Assembly: GCA_041741995.1 (NCBI GenBank)
Contig: JBGSJN010000005.1
Coordinates: 1 to 13,574, forward strand
Direction: 5' to 3'
DNA from: WTXA01 sp041741995
GTDB lineage: Bacteria > Bacillota > TC1
DNA length: 13,574 bases
Below the pieces are notes generated by a model. That model ran no database searches. It was given only the letters and a program-made list of their open reading frames with translations, and was not told where the DNA came from. The translations under genes were made by a program, and so were the position numbers. Below, one piece after another: positions 5,534 to 13,574 of the stretch; the first letter of the stretch is position 1, and every line of letters starts with the position of its first letter.

Positions 5534-7371
5534 ATATAGCTGTATTTGTTTCAGGTGGAGGTACTAATCTCCAAAACCTGATAGATACAGAGCTTGTTGG
5601 TAAGCAAATTAAATTAGTAGTGGCTTCAAGTGACAAAGCTTATGCTCTAGAAAGAGCCAGAATAAACAATATACAAACACTCACCTTTAAAAAAAATGAT
5701 GATGAGAAAGAATTAATTGGAATATTAGAAGAAAAAAATATAGAACTAATAGTACTAGCTGGTTACCTCAATATTCTGAGTCCCTTCTTTCTCAAAAACT
5801 TTAAGGGAACTGTAATCAACATCCACCCTTCCCTCCTCCCATCTTATGGAGGAATTGGTATGTATGGTCTAAAAGTACATCAGGCTGTACTATCAGACAA
5901 AAATACCAAAACAGGAGCAACAGTTCATATAGTCACAGAAGAACCTGATGCAGGAGAAATCCTAGATCAAATAGAAGTCCCTGTAGAAAATGACGATACC
6001 CCTTCCAGTCTACAGACAAGAGTCATGGAAATAGGTGAAAAAATCCTCCTACCTCGCGTAGTAAGAAAAATATTGGAAAGGAGCCTTCAGATGAAAATTT
6101 TAGTCGTAGGGGGAGGTGGCAGAGAACATGCCCTAATCCTAAAAATTAAAGAAAGTAAAATAGAAACTGAAATATTTGCAGCACCCGGCAACGGAGGAAT
6201 CTCTAAAATAGCCCAATGTGTAAATATATCCCCAACTGAAATAGATAGAATGGTTGCCTTTGCAATCGATAAAGATATTGAACTAGTTATTGTAACTCCA
6301 GATGACCCCTTGGTAATGGGAATGGTTGATTTACTTGAAGCAAAAGGAATCAGAGCCTTCGGTCCTAGAAGCGTAGCAGCAGTTCTAGAAGGAAGTAAAT
6401 CCTTTGCCAAATCTTTTATGAAAAGACATGGTATACCAACTGCAAAATACCTGGACTTTAATAGTTATGGAGATGCTAAGTCATTTATAGAAAAACAAAC
6501 AAAATATCCTCTTGTCATAAAAGCCGATGGTCTTGCCCTAGGAAAAGGTGTTGTTATTGCAGCCGACAAGATTGAAGCACTTGAAGCCATCAAAAACATG
6601 ATGCTAGACCAGTGTTTCGGTAACAGCGGCAGCCAAATTGTCATCGAAGAATTTCTAACAGGAACCGAACTATCAGTAATGGCTATTACCGATGGCAAAA
6701 TAATTCGCACCTTGACTTCAGCTATGGATCACAAAAGAGCCTACGATAATGATTTGGGCCTAAATACAGGTGGTATGGGAGCTATAGCCCCACATCCACT
6801 TTATACACCAACATTAGCAAATGAATGTAACGAAAAAATATTCAAACCAACAATCGTAGGAATGCTTGAAGAAGATAGAATGTTCAAGGGCATTCTCTAT
6901 TTTGGACTTATGCTAACAAAAGATGGACCATACGTTATTGAATATAACTGTAGATTTGGAGACCCGGAAACCCAGGTTGTACTCCCTCTTCTTGATGGTG
7001 ATTTGCTAGAACTAATATTAGCAGTCTGTGATGGTCAATTAGAAAAAACAGAAGTTAAGCAAAAACCAGGTGCAACCGCCTGTATCATCATGGCCTCAGG
7101 TGGTTATCCACTTGCCTATGACAAAGGCTATAAAATAGAAGGACTTAAAGAATCAGAACTTTTACCTGACACACAAGTCTATCACGCAGGAACAATACTA
7201 GACCCTATTACCGGTAACTTTCTAACTGCTGGCGGTAGAGTACTTGGTGTTACTGCCTATGGTAATAACTTAGATGAAGCTATAGAAAAAGCCTATAAGG
7301 GTATTAACCAAATCAGTTTTGACAAAGCCTACTATCGTACAGATATAGGCAAAAAAGCAGGAGGCAATTAA
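5527..7371 (+). CDS. purN-purD: PurN-PurD fusion: GAR transformylase and GAR synthetase
   Basis: This 614-residue frame carries two pathway enzymes. Residues 1-188 are PurN, which formylates GAR using 10-formyl-tetrahydrofolate: SGGGTNLQNLID near the start, NIHPSLLPS with Asn98 and His100, and EEPDAGEI with Asp141 form the expected catalytic set. Residues 189-614 are PurD, which joins glycine to phosphoribosylamine: GGGGREHA (195-202), ATP-grasp KADGLALGKG (332-341), NTGGMGA (413-419) and RFGDPETQ (476-483). The 426-residue PurD part is full length. PurN is at the short end for its family. Only about four residues separate the domains. An internal AAAGGAG and ATG precede PurD, so free PurD may also be made. 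In many clostridial operons purH lies between these genes; it is absent here. The ATG overlaps the purM stop as ATGTTAA. Confidence 0.93.
   Translation: MLNIAVFVSGGGTNLQNLIDTELVGKQIKLVVASSDKAYALERARINNIQTLTFKKNDDEKELIGILEEKNIELIVLAGYLNILSPFFLKNFKGTVINIHPSLLPSYGGIGMYGLKVHQAVLSDKNTKTGATVHIVTEEPDAGEILDQIEVPVENDDTPSSLQTRVMEIGEKILLPRVVRKILERSLQMKILVVGGGGREHALILKIKESKIETEIFAAPGNGGISKIAQCVNISPTEIDRMVAFAIDKDIELVIVTPDDPLVMGMVDLLEAKGIRAFGPRSVAAVLEGSKSFAKSFMKRHGIPTAKYLDFNSYGDAKSFIEKQTKYPLVIKADGLALGKGVVIAADKIEALEAIKNMMLDQCFGNSGSQIVIEEFLTGTELSVMAITDGKIIRTLTSAMDHKRAYDNDLGLNTGGMGAIAPHPLYTPTLANECNEKIFKPTIVGMLEEDRMFKGILYFGLMLTKDGPYVIEYNCRFGDPETQVVLPLLDGDLLELILAVCDGQLEKTEVKQKPGATACIIMASGGYPLAYDKGYKIEGLKESELLPDTQVYHAGTILDPITGNFLTAGGRVLGVTAYGNNLDEAIEKAYKGINQISFDKAYYRTDIGKKAGGN
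6077..6093 (+). promoter_or_regulatory. Internal ribosome binding site and start for free PurD
   Basis: AAAGGAG at 6077-6083 is followed, after seven bases, by an in-frame ATG at 6091-6093, which encodes residue 189 of the fusion. That methionine is where a stand-alone PurD (MKILVVGGGGREHA) would begin. The site is as good as the sites of the other operon genes. It suggests that the fusion arose from two ordinary neighbouring genes and that PurD may still be translated separately. Confidence 0.7.
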
Positions 7372-10300
7372 ATGGCAGTATTTAGAGTCTATGTAGAAAA
7401 AAAACCTGAATTTGCAGTCAAGGCTAGTCATTTAAAAGATGACCTCCTAGCAGCACTTGCTCTTTCAATAGATAGAGTCAGAATAATAAATCGCTATGAT
7501 GTTGAAGGAACCACCAAAGAAAAGTTCCAAGCAGCAATACCCCATATATTTAGTGAACCACCAGTTGATAAGATATATACAAAACTGCCAAAAACAAAGG
7601 ACTTCCTTTTGGCAGTAGAATACCTCCCTGGTCAATATGACCAAAGAGGAGACTCTGCGGCCCAGTGTTTCCAACTTTATCACCAAGGTGAAAGACCAAT
7701 AGTTAAAACTGCAACAATCTATCTTTTTTCTGGTCAACTAACAACTGAAGATAAGGAAAAACTCACTAACTATCTAATTAATCCAATTGAAGCAAGAGAA
7801 GCATCTCTTACACACCCTAAAACTATTAATGATAATTTTGGATTTACCCCGACAGTTCCAAAGCTAAAAAACTTTCTCAAACTAGATGTGGTAGGTTTAG
7901 CTGCTTTTCTAGACACTTACTCTCTTGCCATGGATCTTGAAGATTTAAAAGTCTGTCAACAATATTTTGTGGAGGAGGCAAGAATACCAAACCTTGCAGA
8001 AATACGAATACTAGATACCTACTGGTCAGATCATTGTAGGCATACCACCTTCTCCACCAACCTTATCAAGGTTGAAATCGAGGATGAACTAGTAGAAAAA
8101 AGCTACAGAAAATATCTGAAACTAAGAGATAAACTCTATGCTGATAGAATAAAACCGAAAACTCTGATGGACCTTGGAACTATCGGTGCTAAATATCTAA
8201 AAAGCATTGGCAAAATGACAGATCTTGACGAGTCTGAGGAAATTAATGCTTGTTCAGTTAATGTTAAGGTAGACATTGATGGTGAACTAACAGACTACCT
8301 CTTTATGTTTAAAAATGAAACTCATAACCACCCAACAGAAGTTGAACCTTATGGTGGAGCGGCAACTTGTCTAGGTGGAGCAATTAGAGACCCACTTTCA
8401 GGCAGAAGTTATGTCTACCAAGCTATGAGAGTAACAGGTAGTGGTAATCCCTTCTCCCCTACCCTGACAGGTAAACTACCACAAAGAAAAATCACCACAA
8501 GTGCAGCAAATGGCTTTAGCTCATATGGTAATCAAATAGGCCTGGCAACTGGACTTGTAGAAGAAATATATCATCCTGGCTATGTTGCCAAACGGATGGA
8601 AGTTGGTGCTGTACTTGGTGCTGTTCCAAAATCCAATGTTGTAAGACTAGAACCTACTCCAGGTGACATAGTAATTCTTATTGGTGGACGTACAGGAAGA
8701 GATGGCTGTGGAGGTGCTACTGGTTCTTCAAAATCACATAGTCAGGATTCTCTAATCACTTGTAGCGCCGAGGTGCAAAAAGGTAATCCAACTGAAGAAA
8801 GAAAACTACAAAGGCTCTTTAGAAACCCTGACTTCACTAAACTTATAAAACGTTGTAATGACTTTGGTGCAGGCGGTGTTAGTGTAGCTGTCGGTGAACT
8901 TGCCCCCTCCCTTTCAATAAATTTAGATACTATCCCAAAAAAATATATTGGACTTGATGGTATTGAACTAGCTATAAGTGAATCACAAGAACGTATGGCA
9001 ATTGTAGTACCTAAGGAAGCTCTTACTTCCATACTAAAATTTGCTGAAGAAGAAAATGTAGAAGCAACGGAAATTGCTCAAGTAACAGCCGATGGTTATT
9101 TAAGAATGTACTGGCAAGGCGAAGAATTAGTCTCACTCAAAAGAGCATTCCTAAATTCTAATGGTGCTAATAGATCAACTGAAGTCCAGGTTCCAAAATA
9201 TGAAAATGAAGTTCCAAGAAATAATAGTTGGATAGAACAATTAAGTGATTTAAACATCTGTTCACAAAAAGGATTGGGAGAACAATTTGATAGTACAATA
9301 GGTGCTGCTACCGTCCTAATGCCTTATGGAGGAAAAAAACAACTTACTCCAATACAGGCTATGGCAGCAAGATTTCCTGTCCTTAAAGGAACAACTGATA
9401 CTTGTTCAGTATTCGCCTATTCATTCGATCCTTATAAAAGTTCAGTCAATCCATACCTTGGAGCCTATACAAGTGTTATCCACTCAATTGCTAAGATAGT
9501 TGCTGGTGGAGGGTCAATCAAAAAATGTTGGCTTTCTTTCCAGGAATATTTTCCAAAACTTGGAAATGACCCTCTTCGTTGGGGGTTACCTATGTCTTCC
9601 CTACTAGGAGCCTTCGAAGCCCAGCTGGCACTTGGAATTGGTGCAATCGGTGGAAAGGATTCAATGTCAGGTAGTTATGAGGACCTTGATGTTCCTCCAA
9701 CTCTGATTTCCTTTGCAGCATCAGTTGGTTCATACAAGAATATTACCTCTCCCGAGTTTAAGGAAGTTGGTAATAAGGTTATCTATATAACTCCTGAAAA
9801 AAATGATGATGGACTATTTAACGATGAAAGTCTTAAGACAACTTTTGAATACATCGAAGATATTAGAGATAGAGGAGTTGCCAAGGCCATATATGCAATT
9901 GGTAAAGGTGGAATATCTGAGGCTATTGCTAAAATGTCCTTTGGTAATGGTATCGGCTTTAACTTCCTCCAAGAAATGTGTCAAGAGCAACTTTTTGCTA
10001 CTGATTATGGTAGTTTTCTAATCGAGGTCAATAATGGCTGCCACGGTATTGCCGATACTATTGGCGAAGTTATTGGGGAAACCATTTCAGAGTACGAAAT
10101 CAGAGTTAATGAACAAATAATTTCCCTTGATGTACTTGAAGAAGTATGGAGTAACAAACTTAACCCAATATTTCCGACTAATCATATATCAGCAGAAAAA
10201 ATGTTACCAATTAAAAACTATCAATCCAAGAATATATTTAAATCATCATTCACTACACCAAAACCAAAAGCATTGGTTCCAGTATTTCCTGGTACCAATT

Positions 10301-11058
10301 GTGAATATGATACAGCAAGAGCTTTAACTAGAGCTGGAGCAGAGGCTGAGATATTTATCCTTAAGAACCTAACCCCAACTTCCTTGGAGGAATCAATTCT
10401 TCAGCTTGAAAAGAAGATTCTAGAATCACAGATGATTATACTCCCAGGTGGTTTTAGCGGCGGGGACGAACCAGATGGTTCAGCCAAGCTGATTGCAGCT
10501 TTCTTCAGAAATCCAAGACTTGAAGCTGCTGTAATGGAACTACTATATAAGAAGGACGGTTTGATGTGCGGTATCTGTAATGGCTTCCAGGCACTATTAA
10601 AACTAGGTCTAGTACCATATGGTAAAATCCTGGAACAAGATGAACAGTCTCCAACCTTGGCCATGAACCTCTCAGGCAAACATCAGTCAAGTCTGGTTAG
10701 AACTAAAGTTATCTCTAATAATTCTCCTTGGTTGATGGATTTTAAACCGGGTGAGATTTATACAGTTGCTATTTCCCATGGAGAAGGACGCTTTACAGCT
10801 TCAGATTCTTTAATCAATAATATAAGTAGGAAAGGTCAAGTAGCTACCATTTATGTTGATGATAAAAATAATCAAACTGGTGATTTCCCCCACAACCCAA
10901 ATGGTTCTTCATCGGGTATTGAGGGTATACTCTCACCAGATGGTAGAATATATGGTAGAATGGCTCATAGCGAGAGATTCTTGACCGATGTCTATAAGAA
11001 TGTTCCTGGTGAAAAACGAATGGATATCTTCACTAATGGAGTAAAATATTTTCTATAA
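7372..11058 (+). CDS. purL: FGAM synthase, single-chain type
   Basis: PurL converts FGAR to FGAM using glutamine and ATP. At 1228 residues this is the large one-chain form, in which PurS-like, PurL and PurQ parts are joined, rather than the three-protein set of Bacillus. In order: an N-terminal PurS-like region, SDHCRHTTF at 219-227, the ATP-binding FKNETHNHPTEVEPYGGAAT from 313, DFGAGGVSVAVGELAP, GGKDSMSGSYEDLDVPP, and a C-terminal glutaminase from about 964. The glutaminase shows PVFPGTNCEYD, nucleophile Cys1069 in GICNGFQ, and His1199 and Glu1201 in MAHSERF. The ATG directly follows the purN/D stop, with AGGAGG at 7359-7364 seven bases upstream. It is the last gene of the operon. The domain order is that of the known one-chain family, so no separate purS or purQ is needed. 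Confidence 0.97.
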   Translation: MAVFRVYVEKKPEFAVKASHLKDDLLAALALSIDRVRIINRYDVEGTTKEKFQAAIPHIFSEPPVDKIYTKLPKTKDFLLAVEYLPGQYDQRGDSAAQCFQLYHQGERPIVKTATIYLFSGQLTTEDKEKLTNYLINPIEAREASLTHPKTINDNFGFTPTVPKLKNFLKLDVVGLAAFLDTYSLAMDLEDLKVCQQYFVEEARIPNLAEIRILDTYWSDHCRHTTFSTNLIKVEIEDELVEKSYRKYLKLRDKLYADRIKPKTLMDLGTIGAKYLKSIGKMTDLDESEEINACSVNVKVDIDGELTDYLFMFKNETHNHPTEVEPYGGAATCLGGAIRDPLSGRSYVYQAMRVTGSGNPFSPTLTGKLPQRKITTSAANGFSSYGNQIGLATGLVEEIYHPGYVAKRMEVGAVLGAVPKSNVVRLEPTPGDIVILIGGRTGRDGCGGATGSSKSHSQDSLITCSAEVQKGNPTEERKLQRLFRNPDFTKLIKRCNDFGAGGVSVAVGELAPSLSINLDTIPKKYIGLDGIELAISESQERMAIVVPKEALTSILKFAEEENVEATEIAQVTADGYLRMYWQGEELVSLKRAFLNSNGANRSTEVQVPKYENEVPRNNSWIEQLSDLNICSQKGLGEQFDSTIGAATVLMPYGGKKQLTPIQAMAARFPVLKGTTDTCSVFAYSFDPYKSSVNPYLGAYTSVIHSIAKIVAGGGSIKKCWLSFQEYFPKLGNDPLRWGLPMSSLLGAFEAQLALGIGAIGGKDSMSGSYEDLDVPPTLISFAASVGSYKNITSPEFKEVGNKVIYITPEKNDDGLFNDESLKTTFEYIEDIRDRGVAKAIYAIGKGGISEAIAKMSFGNGIGFNFLQEMCQEQLFATDYGSFLIEVNNGCHGIADTIGEVIGETISEYEIRVNEQIISLDVLEEVWSNKLNPIFPTNHISAEKMLPIKNYQSKNIFKSSFTTPKPKALVPVFPGTNCEYDTARALTRAGAEAEIFILKNLTPTSLEESILQLEKKILESQMIILPGGFSGGDEPDGSAKLIAAFFRNPRLEAAVMELLYKKDGLMCGICNGFQALLKLGLVPYGKILEQDEQSPTLAMNLSGKHQSSLVRTKVISNNSPWLMDFKPGEIYTVAISHGEGRFTASDSLINNISRKGQVATIYVDDKNNQTGDFPHNPNGSSSGIEGILSPDGRIYGRMAHSERFLTDVYKNVPGEKRMDIFTNGVKYFL

Positions 11059-11063
11059 TATGC

Positions 11064-11100
11064 AAAGCCTTGTCCTATAAATATAGGACAAGGCTTTTTT
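11064..11100 (+). terminator. Intrinsic terminator of the pur operon
   Basis: A perfect 15-bp stem (11064-11078 with 11083-11097, AAAGCCTTGTCCTAT and its complement) has a 4-nt AAAT loop and runs into a T tract. It lies five bases after the purL stop and closes the operon ahead of the transporter promoter. Confidence 0.95.
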
Positions 11101-11101
11101 A

Positions 11102-11131
11102 TTGACTAGGCTAAAAAAATTATGGTATGAT
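11102..11131 (+). promoter_or_regulatory. Predicted promoter of the amino acid transporter operon
   Basis: TTGACT (11102-11107; 5 of 6 match) and TATGAT (11126-11131; 5 of 6 match) are 18 bp apart, immediately after the pur terminator. The start would fall near 11138, leaving a leader of about 25 nt that contains the GGAGGG ribosome site at 11153-11158. No operator-like repeat or cre-like box was seen here. Confidence 0.7.
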
Positions 11132-11162
11132 ACACTAAGTAAATATATAGACGGAGGGTAAT

Positions 11163-11951
11163 ATGAATAAGAAATTAATTGTTTTAATTATGTTAATTCT
11201 AGGTACTGTTTTTCTAATGGCTTGTGGTGGAAATGCCAAAGATGACAAGAAATTCGTAGTAGGCTTTGATGCTGAATTTCCACCTTATGGTTTTATTGAC
11301 GATAAGGGTGAGTATGTAGGTTTTGACCTAGATTTAGCTGAAGAAGTTAGCAAACGTAATGATTGGGAGCTCGTAAAACAACCAATCGACTGGGATGCTA
11401 AGGATATGGAATTAAAATCAGGCAATGTTGATTGCATCTGGAATGGTTTTACAATCAATGGTAGAGAAGACAAATATACTTGGAGTTCTGCTTATGTTAA
11501 TAATAGTCAAGTTTTTGTCGTAGCTTCTGATTCTAAGATAACTGACCAAGCTAGTCTGGCTGGTAAAGTTATTGCAACCCAGAAGGACTCTTCTGCTCTT
11601 GCAGCTTTAAATGATGATGAGAATAAAACCTTAAAGTCTTCTTTTAAGAATGTAATTGAGTTTGGTGACTATAATACTGCTTTTCTTGAACTTGAAATGG
11701 GTACTGTTGATGCAATAGCCATGGATATTGGTGTTGCTAAGGCTCAAATGGAATCAAGAAATAACAAATCATTTGAAATATTAGATGATTACCTATCAAG
11801 TGAAAAATATGGTGTTGGTTTCCTACTAGGAAATGAAGAATTAAGAGATAAAGTTGAAGCTACTTTGATGGAAATGCTAGATGATGGTACTTTTATGGAA
11901 ATAGCTAAGAAATGGGACTTACAAGATAGTGTTTGTTTAGGAGAGAAATAG
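11163..11951 (+). CDS. Polar amino acid ABC transporter, substrate-binding lipoprotein
   Basis: A solute receptor of the family-3 (SBP_bac_3) type that would capture a polar amino acid outside the membrane and deliver it to the adjacent permease. The 262-residue protein opens with a short basic stretch, a hydrophobic segment and the lipobox LMAC with Cys21, so it should be a lipid-anchored surface protein. The fold motifs FDAEFPPYGF (35-44), GFDLDLAEEV (53-62) and IWNGFTINGRE (92-102, with the likely carboxylate-binding Arg101) are present, and MDIG around Asp188 may contact the amino group. Substrate identity (for example glutamine, arginine or cystine) cannot be read from these motifs. GGAGGG lies four bases before the ATG. 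It is first in a three-gene operon. Confidence 0.93.
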   Translation: MNKKLIVLIMLILGTVFLMACGGNAKDDKKFVVGFDAEFPPYGFIDDKGEYVGFDLDLAEEVSKRNDWELVKQPIDWDAKDMELKSGNVDCIWNGFTINGREDKYTWSSAYVNNSQVFVVASDSKITDQASLAGKVIATQKDSSALAALNDDENKTLKSSFKNVIEFGDYNTAFLELEMGTVDAIAMDIGVAKAQMESRNNKSFEILDDYLSSEKYGVGFLLGNEELRDKVEATLMEMLDDGTFMEIAKKWDLQDSVCLGEK

Positions 11952-11966
11952 TATTGGAGTAAAGCG

Positions 11967-12617
11967 ATGAATATTAATTTTGTTTTGACACAACTAGGCC
12001 TTGGTTTTTTAACTACTGTTCTAATATTTGCCTTGACCTTGTTGTTTTCCTTGCCACTTGGTCTATTAGTTTCCTTTGGCAGGATGTCCAAGATTTTTAT
12101 CATTCGAACTATTAGTAAATTCTATATTTCTGTAATGCGAGGAACTCCTTTAATGCTCCAACTAATAGTGGTGTTTTTTGCACCATATTATGTATTCGGA
12201 CTACAGTTAGGAAGTTCTTATCGTTTTACTGCTGTAATTGTAGCTTTTGTTCTTAACTATGCAGCATATTTTGCTGAAATTTATAGGGGCGGAATAGAGT
12301 CAATGCCTGTTGGGCAATATGAAGCTGCCAAGGTTCTTGGTTATTCCAAAGGACAGACGTTTATACGAATAGTCCTGCCTCAGGTTGTAAAAAGAATCCT
12401 TCCCCCAATAACCAATGAGACTATTACTTTAGTTAAAGATACTTCCTTGGCTTTTGTTCTTTCTGTTGTTGAAATGTTTACAATGGCAAAACAAATTGCT
12501 GCTTCAGAAACTACTATGATGCCATTGATGATAGCCGGTCTTTTCTACTATCTGTTTAATCTCATAGTTGCTGTTGGTATGGAACGTGTAGAAATTAGTA
12601 TGAATTATTATAGATAA
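11967..12617 (+). CDS. Polar amino acid ABC transporter, permease
   Basis: An inner-membrane channel subunit of the HisM/GlnP type, 216 residues. Hydrophobic segments lie around residues 12-36, 62-80, 86-104, 160-172 and 186-205, consistent with about five membrane spans. The family motif RGTPLMLQL is at 58-66, and the EAA loop that docks on the ATPase runs from Glu119 (EAAKVLGYSKG) to about 139. As only one permease gene is present, the channel is probably a homodimer. GGAG at 11956-11959 lies seven bases before the ATG, and the gap after the receptor gene is 15 bases. Confidence 0.93.
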   Translation: MNINFVLTQLGLGFLTTVLIFALTLLFSLPLGLLVSFGRMSKIFIIRTISKFYISVMRGTPLMLQLIVVFFAPYYVFGLQLGSSYRFTAVIVAFVLNYAAYFAEIYRGGIESMPVGQYEAAKVLGYSKGQTFIRIVLPQVVKRILPPITNETITLVKDTSLAFVLSVVEMFTMAKQIAASETTMMPLMIAGLFYYLFNLIVAVGMERVEISMNYYR

Positions 12618-12629
12618 GGAAAATCAGTT

Positions 12630-13388
12630 ATGAAGATATTGGAAATTAGAGATATGAAAAAATCATTTGGAGATTTGGAAGTACTTAAGGGTGTTTCTTT
12701 GTCTGTAAATGAGGGTGAGGTCTTATCTATTATCGGTCCTTCTGGTTCTGGTAAGTCTACACTTCTTAGATGTGCTACTATGCTAGAACAAATGGATAAG
12801 GGTGATCTTCTTTATTTGGATGAGTACGCTGCAAAAGACGTTAAAGATGGTAGGAGCATTTATTCTTCCAAGGAAGACTTGAAAAAAATTCGCAGGAATT
12901 TTGGGCTTGTTTTCCAGAACTTTAATTTATTCCCCCATTATAGCGTTTTGAGAAATATTGCCGAGGCGCCTGTGTTAGTGGATGGTATTAGTAAAAAGGA
13001 AGCGGAGAAACGGGCAATGGTTCTTCTTGATAAGCTAGGATTATCTGATAAGGCAGAGGCTTTTCCTTTTCAATTATCAGGTGGTCAACAACAGCGTGTT
13101 TCTATAGCTAGAGCCTTGGCTTTGCAGCCTAAGTTGTTGTTCTTTGATGAACCGACTTCAGCCCTTGATCCTGAACTAACAGGTGAGGTATTGAAGGTTA
13201 TTAAGGAACTTGCCAAGGAAAAGATGACTATGGTTATTGTTACTCATGAGATGCATTTTGCAGAGGAACTATCTGATAGAATAATCTTCATTGAAGATGG
13301 TATTATTCAAGTAGAAGGAACTCCAGAGGAAATCTTTAGAACCGATAACCTAAGACTTAAAGAATTTATAGGTAAATTTAGTAAATAG
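12630..13388 (+). CDS. Polar amino acid ABC transporter, ATP-binding protein
   Basis: A 252-residue cytoplasmic ATPase of the GlnQ/HisP family that powers the transporter. Walker A GPSGSGKST is at 36-44, the Q-loop glutamine at about 96, the signature LSGGQQQR at 149-156, Walker B LLFFDEP at 169-175, the D-loop SALD at 177-180 and the switch histidine His206. All catalytic parts are intact. An insertion between Walker A and the Q-loop (about residues 65-88) is a little longer and more charged than is common in GlnQ. The ribosome site AAGGA at 12616-12620 overlaps the permease stop. No plus-strand terminator with a T tract follows within the window. Confidence 0.95.
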   Translation: MKILEIRDMKKSFGDLEVLKGVSLSVNEGEVLSIIGPSGSGKSTLLRCATMLEQMDKGDLLYLDEYAAKDVKDGRSIYSSKEDLKKIRRNFGLVFQNFNLFPHYSVLRNIAEAPVLVDGISKKEAEKRAMVLLDKLGLSDKAEAFPFQLSGGQQQRVSIARALALQPKLLFFDEPTSALDPELTGEVLKVIKELAKEKMTMVIVTHEMHFAEELSDRIIFIEDGIIQVEGTPEEIFRTDNLRLKEFIGKFSK

Positions 13389-13420
13389 AAAAAAAGGTTG
13401 TCTAATTGAACTAGTCAACC
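13389..13420 (-). terminator. Hairpin, probable terminator of the transposase gene
   Basis: GGTTGTCTA (13396-13404) pairs with TAGTCAACC (13412-13420) except for one T-T mismatch, around a 7-nt loop. On the minus strand the stem runs directly into seven T residues (the A run 13389-13395), as in an intrinsic terminator 24 bases beyond the transposase stop. On the plus strand no T tract follows, so it is a poor terminator for the ABC operon. It may instead overlap the terminal repeat of the insertion sequence. Confidence 0.5.
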
Positions 13421-13444
13421 AAAAGTAGATAACTAAAAAGAATA

Positions 13445-13573
13445 CTAGATAAAGCCCCTTTCAATGCGATATTGTTTGGGGCTTTTGTATTGAAGAGCAT
13501 AAGCAGGTCGCTCTTCATTGTAGTACTTAACAAACATTTCTAAGAATTCTGATAGATTGTTATGTCCATTTAA
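13445..13573 (-). CDS. IS3-family transposase, C-terminal fragment (cut by window edge)
   Basis: Read on the minus strand from base 13573, 42 codons end at TAG (13445-13447). The peptide contains FVKYYNEERPAYALQYKSP followed by KQYR, the well-known end of the DDE integrase core of IS3-family (OrfB) transposases, with pattern YN-x2-RP-x3-LQYKSP-x2-YR. The rest of the gene lies outside the window, so it cannot be judged whether the element is intact. The nearest insertion-sequence end should lie somewhere in 13389-13440, just behind the ATPase gene. The flanking 3-4 bp target duplication cannot be assessed. Confidence 0.8.
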   Translation of the reverse strand, partial: LNGHNNLSEFLEMFVKYYNEERPAYALQYKSPKQYRIERGFI

Positions 13574-13574
13574 A

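Noticed and set aside
11064..11100. Insertion-sequence end or attachment site at the purL 3' end
   Set aside because: The symmetric repeat is a textbook intrinsic terminator right after the stop codon, with no sign of an element beside it.

Overview
The window looks like chromosomal DNA from a low-GC Gram-positive bacterium (Bacillota), probably an anaerobic clostridial or Tissierellia-type organism. The clues are A+T-rich coding sequence, strong GGAGG-type ribosome binding sites, tightly overlapping genes, a single-chain clostridial-style PurL, an iron-sulfur type PurF and a lipoprotein-type ABC transporter. The species cannot be named from the sequence alone.

Layout. (1) Bases 1-52 hold the last 16 codons of an unidentified plus-strand gene. 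A hairpin follows that best fits a terminator for the gene coming from the other side. (2) guaB (IMP dehydrogenase) lies on the minus strand at 163-1623. (3) A 216-bp divergent intergenic region holds the guaB promoter, an unexplained 11-bp-arm inverted repeat, and the pur promoter. Two back-to-back 16-bp LacI/CcpA-type operator boxes cover the predicted pur transcription start. (4) A compact plus-strand operon runs purE-purC-purF-purM-purN/D-purL (1840-11058) and ends in a strong intrinsic terminator at 11064-11100. (5) A separately promoted polar amino acid ABC transporter operon follows at 11163-13388: lipoprotein receptor, permease, ATPase. (6) The right edge carries the C-terminal end of an IS3-family transposase on the minus strand.

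How the genes work together. PurF, PurD, PurN, PurL and PurM convert PRPP to AIR, and PurE and PurC continue to SAICAR. PurB and PurH would complete IMP synthesis but are not in the window; PurK, the usual partner of class I PurE, is also absent. GuaB takes IMP to XMP, committing it to guanine nucleotides. Two operon enzymes (PurF and PurL) consume glutamine. The adjacent amino acid transporter could in principle supply an amino donor, but it has its own promoter and its substrate is not readable from sequence.

Most notable points: a PurN-PurD fusion that keeps a good internal ribosome binding site and ATG for PurD; tandem cre-like boxes over the pur promoter; and purH missing from the place between purN and purD where clostridial operons usually carry it. 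I found no clearly new biological system. Every gene except the left-edge fragment belongs to a well-known family. No tRNA, rRNA, CRISPR array or recognisable purine riboswitch was seen, and no gene-free stretch exceeds about 220 bases.
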